The notes under the pieces are model-generated. The model ran no database searches. It saw only the letters and a list, made by a program, of their open reading frames with translations, and was not told the DNA's origin. A DNA stretch of 64,000 nucleotides. Source: Jeotgalibaca arthritidis (GTDB lineage: Bacteria > Bacillota > Bacilli > Lactobacillales > Aerococcaceae). The translations under genes were made by a program, and so were the position numbers. This document shows, one piece after another, positions 28,512 to 40,171 of the stretch; position 1 is the stretch's first letter, and each line of letters opens with the position of its first letter. The stretch lies in assembly GCF_011100465.1 (NCBI RefSeq), contig NZ_CP049740.1:1914001-1978000 (forward strand), written 5' to 3'.

Positions 28512-29960
28512 ATGAATCTTTGGCAATGGATTATCGTCATTATATTTGCTATAAACTTTATCGGAGCAATCTACACTGTTTTTCACGAAGAACGGGATGT
28601 TCCAACAACTTGGGCATGGTTATTGACGCTCGCATTTATACCAGTCTTTGGTTTTATCCTGTATACATTTATAGGTAAAAAAATACCTGCAGATAAAATA
28701 TATGATATTAAAACGCAAAAGAGTTTAGGAATGTCCGAACTTGCAGGTTACCAAAAGGAAATGTTGGAAGAAAATGATCAAGTCATAACCGATGACGAGA
28801 GCGAAGTTAAACGTCATACGGCAATTTTGTTTTTAGAGAGCAATGAATCAATTCTAACAAGTGGAAACAAAGTTGAAGTAATGATTGATAATGTAGCTAA
28901 GTTCGAAAAAATTATCGAAGATATTATGAATGCACAACATCATGTTCACTTGTTATATTATACGTTTAGATCAGATGACCTTGGAAAACGTATTGTAGCA
29001 GCTTTAGAAAATCGTGCAGCTGCTGGGGTAGAGGTATTAGTTGTATTTGATGCTCTTGGATGTAGAGGGAATCACCCGAAATTCTTTAAGCGACTAGAAG
29101 AGTTGGGCGGAAAAACACTTGTGTTCTTCGGCTCCCGTATCCCATTTGTCAATTTACGTATGAACTACCGTAATCACCGTAAAATTATAGTTGTTGATAG
29201 TAAAGTAGCCTATATGGGTGGTTACAATATCGGTAATGAATATATTGGAGAAGGACGATTAGGGAACTGGCGTGATTCACATATTCGGATTCAAGGGAAT
29301 GCTGTGTTAACCTTACAGAGTCGTTTTTTTATGGATTGGAACGCCGTTGCATCTAAGCATGAACAACGTGCTTATGATGAGGAGTATTTTCCTATTTCAC
29401 CCAAAATAGGTGATACGGCAATGCAGATTGTCTCCAGTGGACCAGGTGATGATATTCAATCTATCAAAATGGGATTCATCAGGATGATTAGTCAGGCTAA
29501 ACACTCGATCTATATTCAAACACCTTATTTTATTCCGGATAATAGTGTTCATGAAATTCTTAAGATGGCTGCCTTGTCAGGAGTGGATGTGAACATCATG
29601 ATTCCGTGCAAGCCAGATCATCCGTTTGTTTATCGGGCAACCGAATATTTTGCTAAGGATATTATTAAGTATGGCGCGAAGGTTTATGTCTATGATGATG
29701 GATTCTTCCATTCGAAAGTTTTAATCGTCGACGGTGAAGTTGCTTCCATTGGATCAGCTAATATGGATGTTCGAAGCTTCAAATTGAATTTTGAAATTAA
29801 TTCATTTATTTATGACGATACAATAGCGATGGAATTGCAAACTAACTTTATCAATGACTTAGAAAAAAGTTTTATTGCTGATGAAGCCTATTTTGAAACC
29901 CAGTCAACTTGGCGAAAATTCAAACAGTATTTTTCACGTTTGTTATCGCCAATCTTGTAA
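28512..29960 (+). CDS. cls: Cardiolipin synthase
   Basis: Cls condenses two phosphatidylglycerol molecules to cardiolipin at the membrane. Two N-terminal membrane segments (about 3-25 and 33-55) are followed by two phospholipase D domains with complete HKD motifs: H222-K224-D229 (NHRKIIVVD) and H400-K402-D407 (FHSKVLIVD). The 482-residue length is standard. ATG lies eight bases after GGAG. Confidence 0.95.
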   Translation: MNLWQWIIVIIFAINFIGAIYTVFHEERDVPTTWAWLLTLAFIPVFGFILYTFIGKKIPADKIYDIKTQKSLGMSELAGYQKEMLEENDQVITDDESEVKRHTAILFLESNESILTSGNKVEVMIDNVAKFEKIIEDIMNAQHHVHLLYYTFRSDDLGKRIVAALENRAAAGVEVLVVFDALGCRGNHPKFFKRLEELGGKTLVFFGSRIPFVNLRMNYRNHRKIIVVDSKVAYMGGYNIGNEYIGEGRLGNWRDSHIRIQGNAVLTLQSRFFMDWNAVASKHEQRAYDEEYFPISPKIGDTAMQIVSSGPGDDIQSIKMGFIRMISQAKHSIYIQTPYFIPDNSVHEILKMAALSGVDVNIMIPCKPDHPFVYRATEYFAKDIIKYGAKVYVYDDGFFHSKVLIVDGEVASIGSANMDVRSFKLNFEINSFIYDDTIAMELQTNFINDLEKSFIADEAYFETQSTWRKFKQYFSRLLSPIL

Positions 29961-29967
29961 TGAAAAA

Positions 29968-30008
29968 AGAATAAGACTCAGTTGGCCTAGCCAGCTGGGT
30001 CTTATTCT
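29968..30008. terminator. Bidirectional terminator between cls and the LexA-controlled gene
   Basis: A 19-bp stem (29968-29986 with 29990-30008, two G-U pairs) has a 3-base loop. The run of six A at 29963-29968 gives the U-tract for the minus-strand gene. Confidence 0.88.
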
Positions 30009-30020
30009 AAGAAATGGTTA

Positions 30021-30350
30021 TTAAAGTTGTTGAATGGCCAATATTTGATCTATTTTTAGGATATAGACCATACCTTGGTCAGCTTTAAATGTGATTTGTT
30101 TGTTAGTATTCACTGATGAACCAAACGTTCCAATTAACTCAAGACGTTCGTACTGGGCATGACCAAGTTTACGTTCAATAGTAATAGAAACTTTTTTCTT
30201 TAGACCAGCAGCTTGGTTAGCGAAGCGTATAATTTGATAAAGGGGCATGACGGCGTGACTGAGTTCAGGATTAGTAGCAAGAGATAAATGTGATTGAGAG
30301 TAAGACGACTTTGCTATATTTAGTGAATGGGTATCATAATAATTTTCCAA
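30021..30350 (-). CDS. Small LexA-controlled protein, possibly YolD-like
   Basis: A 109-residue protein of unknown function. The TTG start is seven bases after a GGAGG site (30358-30362 on the plus strand), and promoter, ribosome-binding site and terminator are all well formed, so it is a real gene. Two LexA boxes flank its -10, so DNA damage should induce it. The second half (KKKVSITIERKLGHA, then a beta-rich end with ILKIDQILAI) resembles the YolD-like family often found with UmuC-type error-prone polymerases. No umuC gene is adjacent. The YolD assignment is a guess from pattern; the SOS control is much firmer. Confidence 0.7.
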   Translation of the reverse strand: MENYYDTHSLNIAKSSYSQSHLSLATNPELSHAVMPLYQIIRFANQAAGLKKKVSITIERKLGHAQYERLELIGTFGSSVNTNKQITFKADQGMVYILKIDQILAIQQL

Positions 30351-30361
30351 TTCAATACCTC

Positions 30362-30375
30362 CGAACGTTTGTTTG
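30362..30375 (-). promoter_or_regulatory. LexA box 2 (downstream operator)
   Basis: CGAACGTTTGTTTG fits the Gram-positive SOS box CGAAC-N4-GTTYG. It overlaps the expected start of transcription of the minus-strand gene, 30 bases centre-to-centre from box 1. Confidence 0.8.
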
Positions 30376-30386
30376 TATATATACTC

Positions 30387-30414
30387 ATTATAGAACGTTT
30401 GTTCGAGAAGTCAA
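30387..30414 (-). promoter_or_regulatory. SOS promoter of the minus-strand gene
   Basis: On the minus strand TTGACT and a perfect TATAAT are separated by 16 bases. The spacer contains LexA box 1. Confidence 0.85.
30392..30405 (-). promoter_or_regulatory. LexA box 1 (between -35 and -10)
   Basis: AGAACGTTTGTTCG is a near-perfect GAAC-N4-GTTC palindrome. Its placement between the promoter elements would block RNA polymerase. Confidence 0.85.
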
Positions 30415-30416
30415 GG

Positions 30417-30445
30417 TTTATTTCTATAAAAAAGAGTGTTAGAAT
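30417..30445 (+). promoter_or_regulatory. Promoter of the ntp operon
   Basis: TTTATT and TAGAAT have a 17-base spacer and a TGT extended -10. It lies two bases from the -35 of the divergent SOS promoter. Confidence 0.6.
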
Positions 30446-30482
30446 AAAGAGGTAATTTTTTAATGAAAACGGGGTGATGGTT

Positions 30483-30789
30483 ATGAATACACTTGATGAA
30501 GTTAATAAAATTGAACAGGCTGCAAGAGATTTGGAAGCATTCTATCAAGAAAAAGTTGCGCAACTGCTAAAACAATCAGAGCAAAAAATTTCAGAAATGA
30601 AAGAACAGATTAATTTAAATATAAAGGATTACCAAGAAGAGCAACTAGTGCTAAAAAATAAAAAAATCAGTGATAGCGCAAAAATTTTAGAAGAACAACA
30701 AGCAAAAGAAATTGTCGACTTAAACCAGCAGTATCTGTCTAAAAAAGACCAGCTCGTTGATCGTGTCATTGAAGAGGTGATGAAACAAT

Positions 30790-30803
<14 letters not shown>
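30483..30803 (+). CDS. ntpF: V-type ATPase peripheral stalk subunit F (G/H type)
   Basis: A 106-residue, almost fully helical, Glu/Lys/Gln-rich protein. It forms the peripheral stalk with subunit E, as NtpF does in Enterococcus hirae. There is no catalytic motif; identity comes from coiled-coil composition, length and position as first gene of the operon. I choose ATG 30483, seven bases after GGGGTG; GTG and ATG codons nine and six bases upstream overlap that site. It overlaps ntpI by 14 bases. Confidence 0.85.
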
Positions 30804-33253
<2,450 letters not shown>

Positions 33254-33281
33254 CAAAATACGGACGAAGGGATGACTAGAG

Positions 33282-33869
33282 ATGAAACAACTTGACGCAC
33301 TTTCTGAACAAATATTAAGTCGTATTAAACAGTCCGGTGAAGATCGGATTGCTAAACACGAAGTTGAATTGGCAAAAAAATTAGAAGATAGTCGTTTGCA
33401 CTTAGTTGAACAGCAGAAACAGCGTAAGCACAACATACTTCTTGCTAGTGAAGCTGATTATGATCGTCAACTTCAATCATTACAAAATAAAAAGCGAAAT
33501 GGCATCTTAAGAGAAAAGCAAATGATTTTAGAATCTGTCTATCAAGCTGTTATTGATAAGATGAGTGCTTGGGATGATGAAACATTTCAGCAGTTTACCG
33601 AAAGTATTTTGAAGCATTTTGAAGGAGTGGACTTTAAATTGACTGTTGGAGAACAGTCTAGAGCGTACTTCACAGAAAAGTTTAAAGTACATTTGAAAAA
33701 CGGCTATAGTCAAATGACTATCTCAGAGGAAACAGTTCCTAACAAAGCAGGATTTATTGTTGAAATTGATGGGATTGACTACAACTTTTTCTTTGAACAG
33801 TTAATAATGGAGATTAAAAAAGAGTTTTCTCCCGAATTAGCATCCTTAGCATTTGAAAAAAATGAATAG
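33282..33869 (+). CDS. ntpE: V-type ATPase peripheral stalk subunit E
   Basis: A 195-residue peripheral stalk subunit that pairs with NtpF. The N-terminal half is a long charged helix (about 1-100), and the C-terminal half is a mixed domain that caps the catalytic head. Sequence conservation is low in the family, so operon position supports the call. It starts 28 bases after ntpK. Confidence 0.87.
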   Translation: MKQLDALSEQILSRIKQSGEDRIAKHEVELAKKLEDSRLHLVEQQKQRKHNILLASEADYDRQLQSLQNKKRNGILREKQMILESVYQAVIDKMSAWDDETFQQFTESILKHFEGVDFKLTVGEQSRAYFTEKFKVHLKNGYSQMTISEETVPNKAGFIVEIDGIDYNFFFEQLIMEIKKEFSPELASLAFEKNE

Positions 33870-33880
33870 GAGGTGGCATC

Positions 33881-34885
33881 TTGATAAAAGATATTGATTA
33901 TAAAGCAATCAATACGTTAATTCGAACATACGAATTAAAGCTGCTTCAAAAAGATGATTTTGAACGGCTGCTGAAAGCAGATGATTTGAAGGCAACATTA
34001 GATACTTTAAAGGCAACAGACTATGAATTTGATCAAGAAGAACTTTTGCAAACTAAACAATTTAATGAGATGTTAATGGCTCACTTAGCAGATGTTTATC
34101 GAGAGATGTATGAAGTTGCACCACAACCACAGTTACTTGATTTATTTACGCTGAGATACACTTACCACAATTTAAAAGTATTGCTGAAAGATTTATTCCT
34201 TGAGTCAAACCAAGAGACTTTATTAATTCCGATTGGCAGCCTATCTGTAGACCAACTAAAAACCTTAGTTTCAAGTGGAAAGAACGATAATGCCCACCCA
34301 CTTATGGTTGAAGCAGTGAGGCTGACTAAAGAGGATTTCGAAGAGAGGCAATTAATTGAGGCAGTGACGGTTTATATGGATACCTACTACTTGCGTCACC
34401 TAAGAGCTATTTCTGATGACTTACAAAATGAGGATATTTCTGCTATCACAGATATCTTGATTGATCTTTACAATTTAACAACACTAGTCCGTAGTTTAAA
34501 TCAAGGTAAACCGCGTAGTCATTTACATGCGCTCCTATCTTCATCAGGAACTGTTTCTAAACAGGACTTAATTGACGATTCAATTAATGGGGCAGTCTCT
34601 GTATTGAAGAAGTATTATAGCAGCAAGGTGTATGGTAGTAAGTTGGAAGTTGTTATTGAAGACAATAAAATTAATACCCTCAAACTAGATAAAATCATGG
34701 ATGAGTTAATTAGTGAGATTGTATCTGAAGGAATCTATCAAGCTTTTGGACCGATGCCGCTGCTTGGTTATATTTATGCAAAAGAAACCGAAATTACTAA
34801 CCTGCGATTGCTTTTAGTTGGGAAAGATAATCAGATTGATGAAACGATATTAAGAGAAAGGATGAGAACCATTTATGGCGCATAA
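33881..34885 (+). CDS. ntpC: V-type ATPase subunit C (central rotor, d type)
   Basis: The funnel-shaped subunit that links the central stalk to the K ring. The 334-residue all-helical protein has three repeated helical segments typical of the family. It starts with TTG six bases after a strong AGGAGGTGG site. It overlaps ntpG by 11 bases. Confidence 0.9.
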   Translation: MIKDIDYKAINTLIRTYELKLLQKDDFERLLKADDLKATLDTLKATDYEFDQEELLQTKQFNEMLMAHLADVYREMYEVAPQPQLLDLFTLRYTYHNLKVLLKDLFLESNQETLLIPIGSLSVDQLKTLVSSGKNDNAHPLMVEAVRLTKEDFEERQLIEAVTVYMDTYYLRHLRAISDDLQNEDISAITDILIDLYNLTTLVRSLNQGKPRSHLHALLSSSGTVSKQDLIDDSINGAVSVLKKYYSSKVYGSKLEVVIEDNKINTLKLDKIMDELISEIVSEGIYQAFGPMPLLGYIYAKETEITNLRLLLVGKDNQIDETILRERMRTIYGA

Positions 34886-35186
34886 AATTGGTGTTGTCGG
34901 AGACAAAGATTCCATCCTGCCTTTTAAAATTTTAGGTTTTTCCGTTTTTGGTTGTCACGACGAACAAGAAGCGAGAACAACAATCGATCAACTGGCAAAA
35001 GACAATTATGGCATTATCTATCTAACAGAAACACTAGCAGCACAAATACCAGATACCATTAAGCGATATGATGCTCGCTTGACACCGGCTATTATTCTCA
35101 TTCCAAACCAAAATGGGTCATTAGGAATAGGGAAACAACGGATACAAGAAAATGTTGAAAAAGCTGTTGGTCAAAATATCTTATAA
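34875..35186 (+). CDS. ntpG: V-type ATPase central stalk subunit F
   Basis: A 103-residue protein with the Rossmann-like fold of archaeal/vacuolar subunit F (NtpG in E. hirae). The motif GVVGDKDSILPFKILGF is at the start, with YLTETLA near the middle. It binds NtpD on the rotor axis. Start ATG lies within the end of ntpC, so the two are coupled. Confidence 0.9.
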   Translation: MAHKIGVVGDKDSILPFKILGFSVFGCHDEQEARTTIDQLAKDNYGIIYLTETLAAQIPDTIKRYDARLTPAIILIPNQNGSLGIGKQRIQENVEKAVGQNIL

Positions 35187-35202
35187 ATAGGAGGGAACTT
35201 GT

Positions 35203-36990
35203 TTGAATAAAGGAAGAATTATTAAAGTTTCCGGTCCTTTAGTTATGGCTGAAAACATGGAGAACGCAAACATTCAAGACATTTGCCAAGTTGGTGAATT
35301 GGGTTTGATTGGTGAGATAATTGAAATGCGTAAGGATGTTGCTTCTATTCAGGTTTACGAGGAAACGTCAGGTCTTGGACCGGGCGAACCCGTTGTAACA
35401 ACAGGAGAAGCATTATCTGTAGAACTAGGACCAGGAATCGTATCACAAATGTTTGATGGTATTCAACGACCTTTGAATACATTTAAAACAGTGACATCAA
35501 GTGACTACCTTGTACGTGGTGTGCACGTCGATGCGCTTGATCGACAAAAAAAATGGGCATTTAAAGCAATGAAATCAGTGGGGGATTATGTGGAAGCTGG
35601 AGACATTGTAGGGGTTGTTCAAGAGACAAAAGTGATTGAGCACCGTATTATGGTCCCTTATGGTCTAAAAGGAACGATTGAAAAAATAGAAGTGTCTGGC
35701 GACTTTACCTTAGACGATACAATCTACACTATTCAAACAGAAGATGGTTTGAAATCATTTACGATGGTGCAAAAATGGCCGGTGAGAAGAGGCCGTCCGA
35801 TTAAACGAAAATTGAATCCTTATGTTCCTTTGAAAACAGGGCAACGTGTCATTGATACCTTCTTCCCGATTACAAAAGGAGGAGGAGCAGCTGTTCCTGG
35901 TCCTTTTGGTGCTGGGAAAACAGTTGTTCAACACCAAATCGCCAAGTATGCGGATGTTGACCTAGTTGTCTATGTAGGCTGTGGTGAACGTGGAAATGAG
36001 ATGACAGACGTTCTGAACGAATTTCCTGAGTTAGTTGATCCGCACACTGGTGAATCTTTGATGGAACGGACGATTCTGATTGCCAATACATCTAATATGC
36101 CAGTAGCAGCACGCGAGGCTTCTATCTACACGGGGATTACGATCGCCGAATACTTCCGCGATATGGGTTACAGTGTTGCCATTATGGCCGATTCCACATC
36201 ACGTTGGGCGGAAGCGTTGCGTGAAATGTCTGGTCGTTTAGAGGAGATGCCAGGAGACGAAGGCTATCCTGCTTATTTAGGTAGCCGTATTGCAGAATAT
36301 TACGAGCGTGCTGGTAGTGTTATTACATTAGGTAGCGATGGTAGAGAGGGCAGTATTTCAGCCATTGGTGCTGTGTCACCCCCAGGAGGAGATACGTCAG
36401 AGCCAGTTACTCAAAACACACTCCGTGTTGTTAAAGTATTCTGGGCGTTGGATGCACTCTTGGCACAAAAACGCCACTTCCCATCAATGAACTGGTTGGA
36501 TTCTTATTCGCTATATAATACCGAAGTTGGTCAATACTTAGATGAAACACTAGATTCAAATTGGTCCAATATGGTTAGTCATGCGATGAGTATTCTTCAA
36601 AAAGAGGCAGAATTACAGGAAATTGTTCGATTGGTAGGGATTGAATCGCTATCAGAAACAGACCGTTTAACGATGGCAGTTGCTGAATCGATTCGTGAAG
36701 ACTACTTACAACAAAATGCCTTTGATGATGTGGATACCTACACATCACAAGAAAAGCAATTCTTAATGTTAGACCTTATTTTGAGCTTTGAAGCAGAGGC
36801 AAAACAAGCCATGACATTGGGGGCTTATTTTGCTGAAATTATGGCAGGAACAGAAGATATTCGTGACCGTATTGCTCGAAGCAAGTTTATTTCAGAAGAA
36901 GAACTAGCTCTTATTAAGCAAATTAAAACAGATTTATCAGAAACGATGACAGAATTATTAGCTCAAGGAGGAATGACAGACCATGCTTAA
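35203..36990 (+). CDS. ntpA: V-type Na+ ATPase catalytic subunit A
   Basis: The catalytic subunit that hydrolyses ATP to drive the rotor. The 595 residues show the phosphate-binding loop GPFGAGKT (233-240), [13 protein letters not shown] with the catalytic glutamate, and [20 protein letters not shown]. The large non-homologous insertion typical of A subunits lies between the N-terminal barrel and the P-loop. The start is TTG, seven bases after AGGAGGG. It overlaps ntpB by eight bases. Confidence 0.96.
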   Translation: MNKGRIIKVSGPLVMAENMENANIQDICQVGELGLIGEIIEMRKDVASIQVYEETSGLGPGEPVVTTGEALSVELGPGIVSQMFDGIQRPLNTFKTVTSSDYLVRGVHVDALDRQKKWAFKAMKSVGDYVEAGDIVGVVQETKVIEHRIMVPYGLKGTIEKIEVSGDFTLDDTIYTIQTEDGLKSFTMVQKWPVRRGRPIKRKLNPYVPLKTGQRVIDTFFPITKGGGAAVPGPFGAGKTVVQHQIAKYADVDLVVYVGCGERGNEMTDVLNEFPELVDPHTGESLMERTILIANTSNMPVAAREASIYTGITIAEYFRDMGYSVAIMADSTSRWAEALREMSGRLEEMPGDEGYPAYLGSRIAEYYERAGSVITLGSDGREGSISAIGAVSPPGGDTSEPVTQNTLRVVKVFWALDALLAQKRHFPSMNWLDSYSLYNTEVGQYLDETLDSNWSNMVSHAMSILQKEAELQEIVRLVGIESLSETDRLTMAVAESIREDYLQQNAFDDVDTYTSQEKQFLMLDLILSFEAEAKQAMTLGAYFAEIMAGTEDIRDRIARSKFISEEELALIKQIKTDLSETMTELLAQGGMTDHA

Positions 36991-38359
36991 AGAATATAAA
37001 ACAGTAACAGAAGTTGTCGGACCTCTAATGGCTATTGAGCAAGTAGCGGGCGTTAAATACGACGAGCTTGTTGAAATTCAAATGCAAAACGGTGATATTC
37101 GAACAGGACAAGTTCTAGAGGTTGAAGAAGATAAAGCGATGGTCCAAATTTTTGAAGGACCAGCAGGTATTAATATCAAGAATACAAAGGTTCGTTTCAG
37201 AGGGAAACCATTATCTATCGATGTATCTGAAGATATGGTTGGCCGTGTTTTCGATGGGATGGGACGCGTCATTGACGAGGGTCCAGAAATTATCCCCGAG
37301 CAATCACTTGATATTAATGGACAAGCGATTAATCCCGTTTCCCGTGACTATCCTGATGAATTTATTCAAACAGGGATTTCAGCTATTGATCATCTGAACA
37401 CCCTTGTACGTGGGCAAAAATTACCCGTTTTTTCTGGTTCAGGGCTGCCTCATAAAGAACTAGCAGCACAAATTGCTCGTCAAGCATCTGTTTTAAACAG
37501 TGATGAGAAGTTTGCCGTTGTTTTTGCAGCAATGGGGATTACCTTTGAAGAAGCAGAGTTCTTTATGGAAGATTTCCGTAAAACAGGAGCTATTGACCGT
37601 TCTGTTATGTTTGTGAACTTGGCTAATGATCCAGCTATTGAACGAATTGCTACACCCAAAATGGCATTGACTGTGGCTGAATATTTGGCTTTTGAAAAAG
37701 ATATGCATGTCTTAGTAATTATGACGGATATGACGAACTACTGTGAAGCTTTACGTGAAATTTCCGCAGCTCGCCGTGAAGTGCCAGGAAGACGTGGTTA
37801 TCCAGGTTATCTCTATACAAACCTATCAACCTTGTATGAACGTGCCGGAAGACTGATCGGTAAGAAGGGCTCAGTTACGCAAATTCCGATACTATCTATG
37901 CCAGAAGATGATATCACCCATCCTATTCCAGATTTGACGGGCTATATTACTGAAGGGCAAATTATTCTATCAAGAGATTTGGATCACGCTAATGTGAAAC
38001 CGCCAATTGATGTTCTACCATCTTTATCCCGTTTGAAAGATAAGGGAACGGGAGAAGGCAAGACGCGTAAGGATCATGCAGCGACAATGAACCAGTTATT
38101 TGCTGCTTACGCAGAAGGAAAACAAGCCAAAGAGTTAGCTGTCATTCTTGGAGAATCAGCTCTATCTCATACTGATAAGCTGTATGTTGAGTTTACTAAC
38201 CGCTTTGAAGCAGAGTATATTAATCAGGGTTTTTATACCAATAGAACGATTGAGGAGTCTCTTGATTTAGGTTGGGAACTGTTATCTATTTTGCCGAAAA
38301 CGGAATTGAAACGAATCAAGAATGATATGATCGAAGAGTTCATGCCGGAAGGAGAGTAA
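36983..38359 (+). CDS. ntpB: V-type Na+ ATPase non-catalytic subunit B
   Basis: The regulatory nucleotide-site subunit that alternates with NtpA in the hexameric head. The 458 residues include [20 protein letters not shown], which takes the place of the P-loop, and [15 protein letters not shown]. The C-terminal helical domain is complete. Spacing to ntpD is four bases. Confidence 0.96.
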   Translation: MLKEYKTVTEVVGPLMAIEQVAGVKYDELVEIQMQNGDIRTGQVLEVEEDKAMVQIFEGPAGINIKNTKVRFRGKPLSIDVSEDMVGRVFDGMGRVIDEGPEIIPEQSLDINGQAINPVSRDYPDEFIQTGISAIDHLNTLVRGQKLPVFSGSGLPHKELAAQIARQASVLNSDEKFAVVFAAMGITFEEAEFFMEDFRKTGAIDRSVMFVNLANDPAIERIATPKMALTVAEYLAFEKDMHVLVIMTDMTNYCEALREISAARREVPGRRGYPGYLYTNLSTLYERAGRLIGKKGSVTQIPILSMPEDDITHPIPDLTGYITEGQIILSRDLDHANVKPPIDVLPSLSRLKDKGTGEGKTRKDHAATMNQLFAAYAEGKQAKELAVILGESALSHTDKLYVEFTNRFEAEYINQGFYTNRTIEESLDLGWELLSILPKTELKRIKNDMIEEFMPEGE

Positions 38360-38363
38360 TCCG

Positions 38364-39011
38364 ATGGCCCGTTTAAATGTGAAGCCCACTCGTATGGAAT
38401 TAGCTAACTTGAAAGAACGGTTAAAGCTATCCAAGCGAGGACATAAGCTTTTAAAAGACAAACAAGATGAATTAATGCGCCAGTTTATCGGTTTAATTAA
38501 ATCAAATAACCAATTAAGAGATCAAGTAGAAGCGGATTTGACGGATTCTATGCGAGAATTTGTGGTTGCGAAATCACTGATTAATGAACAATTTATTGAA
38601 GAGTTATTTGTAGGAGCAGAAACGAATGTGGAGCTCCACATTCAAGAAAAAAATATTATGAGTGTTAGTGTTCCGAAAATGGATTTTAATATCAAGGAAT
38701 CAGCAGTAAGTTCGGATATTCAATACGGGTATTTGAATTCAAGTAGTGAGCTAGATGAATCGATTGGTAAGATTGAGTCGGTTCTTCCTCATTTACTAAA
38801 GCTGAGTGAAATTGAAAAAACCTGCCAGCTAATGGCGGATGAAATTGAGAAAACAAGACGTCGAGTAAATGCCTTGGAATATCAAATGATTCCCCAACTG
38901 GAAGAGACCATTCGTTATATTCAATTGAAGCTTGAAGAAAATGAGCGCTCATCAATTGTTCGGATGATGAAAGTAAAAGATATGGGTAATAAAAAAACCA
39001 TCCGAAAATAA
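38364..39011 (+). CDS. ntpD: V-type ATPase central rotor subunit D
   Basis: The coiled-coil rotor axle that turns inside the A3B3 head. The 215-residue protein starts [18 protein letters not shown] and ends in a second long helix, [20 protein letters not shown], both family hallmarks. It is the last gene of the operon. The ntpH and ntpJ genes that follow in E. hirae are absent here. Confidence 0.94.
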   Translation: MARLNVKPTRMELANLKERLKLSKRGHKLLKDKQDELMRQFIGLIKSNNQLRDQVEADLTDSMREFVVAKSLINEQFIEELFVGAETNVELHIQEKNIMSVSVPKMDFNIKESAVSSDIQYGYLNSSSELDESIGKIESVLPHLLKLSEIEKTCQLMADEIEKTRRRVNALEYQMIPQLEETIRYIQLKLEENERSSIVRMMKVKDMGNKKTIRK

Positions 39012-39016
39012 TGGTA

Positions 39017-39057
39017 ACACAAAGGGCGGCAGGTGAATTTCCTGTCGTCCTTTGTGT
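39017..39057 (+). terminator. Hairpin ending the ntp operon
   Basis: A 17-bp stem (39017-39033 with 39041-39057, two G-U pairs) has a 7-base loop. The T-tail is missing, so termination efficiency is uncertain. Confidence 0.65.
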
Positions 39058-39094
39058 ATAAATTGAAAATTTGATGTGAAAAGAGCCTAGATTG

Positions 39095-39123
39095 TTTTCA
39101 GTCTTCTTGATTTATGGTACACT
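39095..39123 (+). promoter_or_regulatory. Promoter of gmk-rpoZ
   Basis: TTTTCA and TACACT are 17 bases apart, with a TGG extended -10. Confidence 0.65.
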
Positions 39124-39198
39124 AGTTGAAATAACTTACACGTTTTTTCAGTGGGAAATAACAAAGGTAAGCAAATTAGATGGATGGTGGATTTACTA

Positions 39199-39792
39199 AT
39201 GACCGAAAAGGGATTATTAATTGTGTTGTCTGGTCCTTCAGGAGTGGGTAAAGGAACAGTAAGATCAGCGATTTTTTCACAGGGTGAACAAGAATTTATG
39301 TATTCAATTTCTGCTACAACTCGTCAGCAACGTGAGGGTGAAGTAGATGGCGTTGATTACTTCTTCAAAACAAGAGAAGAATTTGAAAGAATGATTGAAC
39401 AAGATGAATTGCTCGAGTATACAGAATATGTTGGTAATTACTATGGGACACCAATCGATTATGTGAAGAAAACACTTGAAGCTGGGAACGATATCTTTCT
39501 TGAAATCGAAGTTCAAGGCGCTATGCAAGTGAAAGAACGCATGCCAGAAGGTATTTTTATCTTCCTTACGCCTCCAAATATGGATGAATTAGAATCACGT
39601 ATTGTTAATCGCGGTACAGATGCATCACCTGTTATTCGTAAACGTATGGAAAAAGCAGTTGAAGAACTTAATTTAATTCGCTACTATGATTATGCAGTAG
39701 AAAATGATACAGTAGATCATGCTGTAAATAAAGTATTAGCCATTATTAAAAGCGAGCATTTAAAAGTTTCTCGTATTTTAGATAGTAAGTAA
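39199..39792 (+). CDS. gmk: Guanylate kinase
   Basis: Gmk phosphorylates GMP to GDP. The P-loop GPSGVGKGT (12-20) is followed by the GMP-binding segment [19 protein letters not shown] and the [12 protein letters not shown] motif. I choose ATG 39199, which gives a 197-residue protein with the family N-terminus, after a GGTGG site. An in-frame GTG 48 bases upstream lacks a ribosome-binding site. Confidence 0.95.
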   Translation: MTEKGLLIVLSGPSGVGKGTVRSAIFSQGEQEFMYSISATTRQQREGEVDGVDYFFKTREEFERMIEQDELLEYTEYVGNYYGTPIDYVKKTLEAGNDIFLEIEVQGAMQVKERMPEGIFIFLTPPNMDELESRIVNRGTDASPVIRKRMEKAVEELNLIRYYDYAVENDTVDHAVNKVLAIIKSEHLKVSRILDSK

Positions 39793-39817
39793 GCAAAAGA
39801 AGAGGAGTGATTTACAA

Positions 39818-40024
39818 ATGATGTTATACCCATCAATTGACAAACTACTAGATCAAGTAAACTCTAAATATTCAATGGTCATCGTCTCTGCAAAGCGTGC
39901 TCATGAATTACATGATAAGGCAGAGCCATTATTAGATGAATACAAATCTTACAAAAATGTTGGCCGCGCACTAGAAGAAATCGTTGCAGGCGAGTTAACG
40001 ATTAAAGACGGTTCACAAAACTAA
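39818..40024 (+). CDS. rpoZ: RNA polymerase omega subunit
   Basis: Omega stabilises the beta' subunit of RNA polymerase. The 68 residues match the family: [12 protein letters not shown], then the [14 protein letters not shown] helix, and [16 protein letters not shown]. Two consecutive ATG codons exist; the first is ten bases after GGAG. gmk-rpoZ is a conserved pair. The coaBC gene that follows in B. subtilis is missing. Confidence 0.93.
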   Translation: MMLYPSIDKLLDQVNSKYSMVIVSAKRAHELHDKAEPLLDEYKSYKNVGRALEEIVAGELTIKDGSQN

Positions 40025-40037
40025 AAAATTACATAGG

Positions 40038-40078
40038 AGTTGCTGAATTTGCTTGTCGAATCCAGCAACTTTTTATTT
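40038..40078 (+). terminator. Terminator of gmk-rpoZ
   Basis: AGTTGCTG (40038-40045) pairs with CAGCAACT (40063-40070). The stem is partly extended inward and followed by TTTTATTTTG. Confidence 0.82.
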
Positions 40079-40171
40079 TGTAGTCAGTTTATTTTCGGAA
40101 AATAAACAAGACTTTAATCTACTAATCTAGTAGAATGAATAGTGAAACAATTGGAGAAGGAGGGAAAATCA

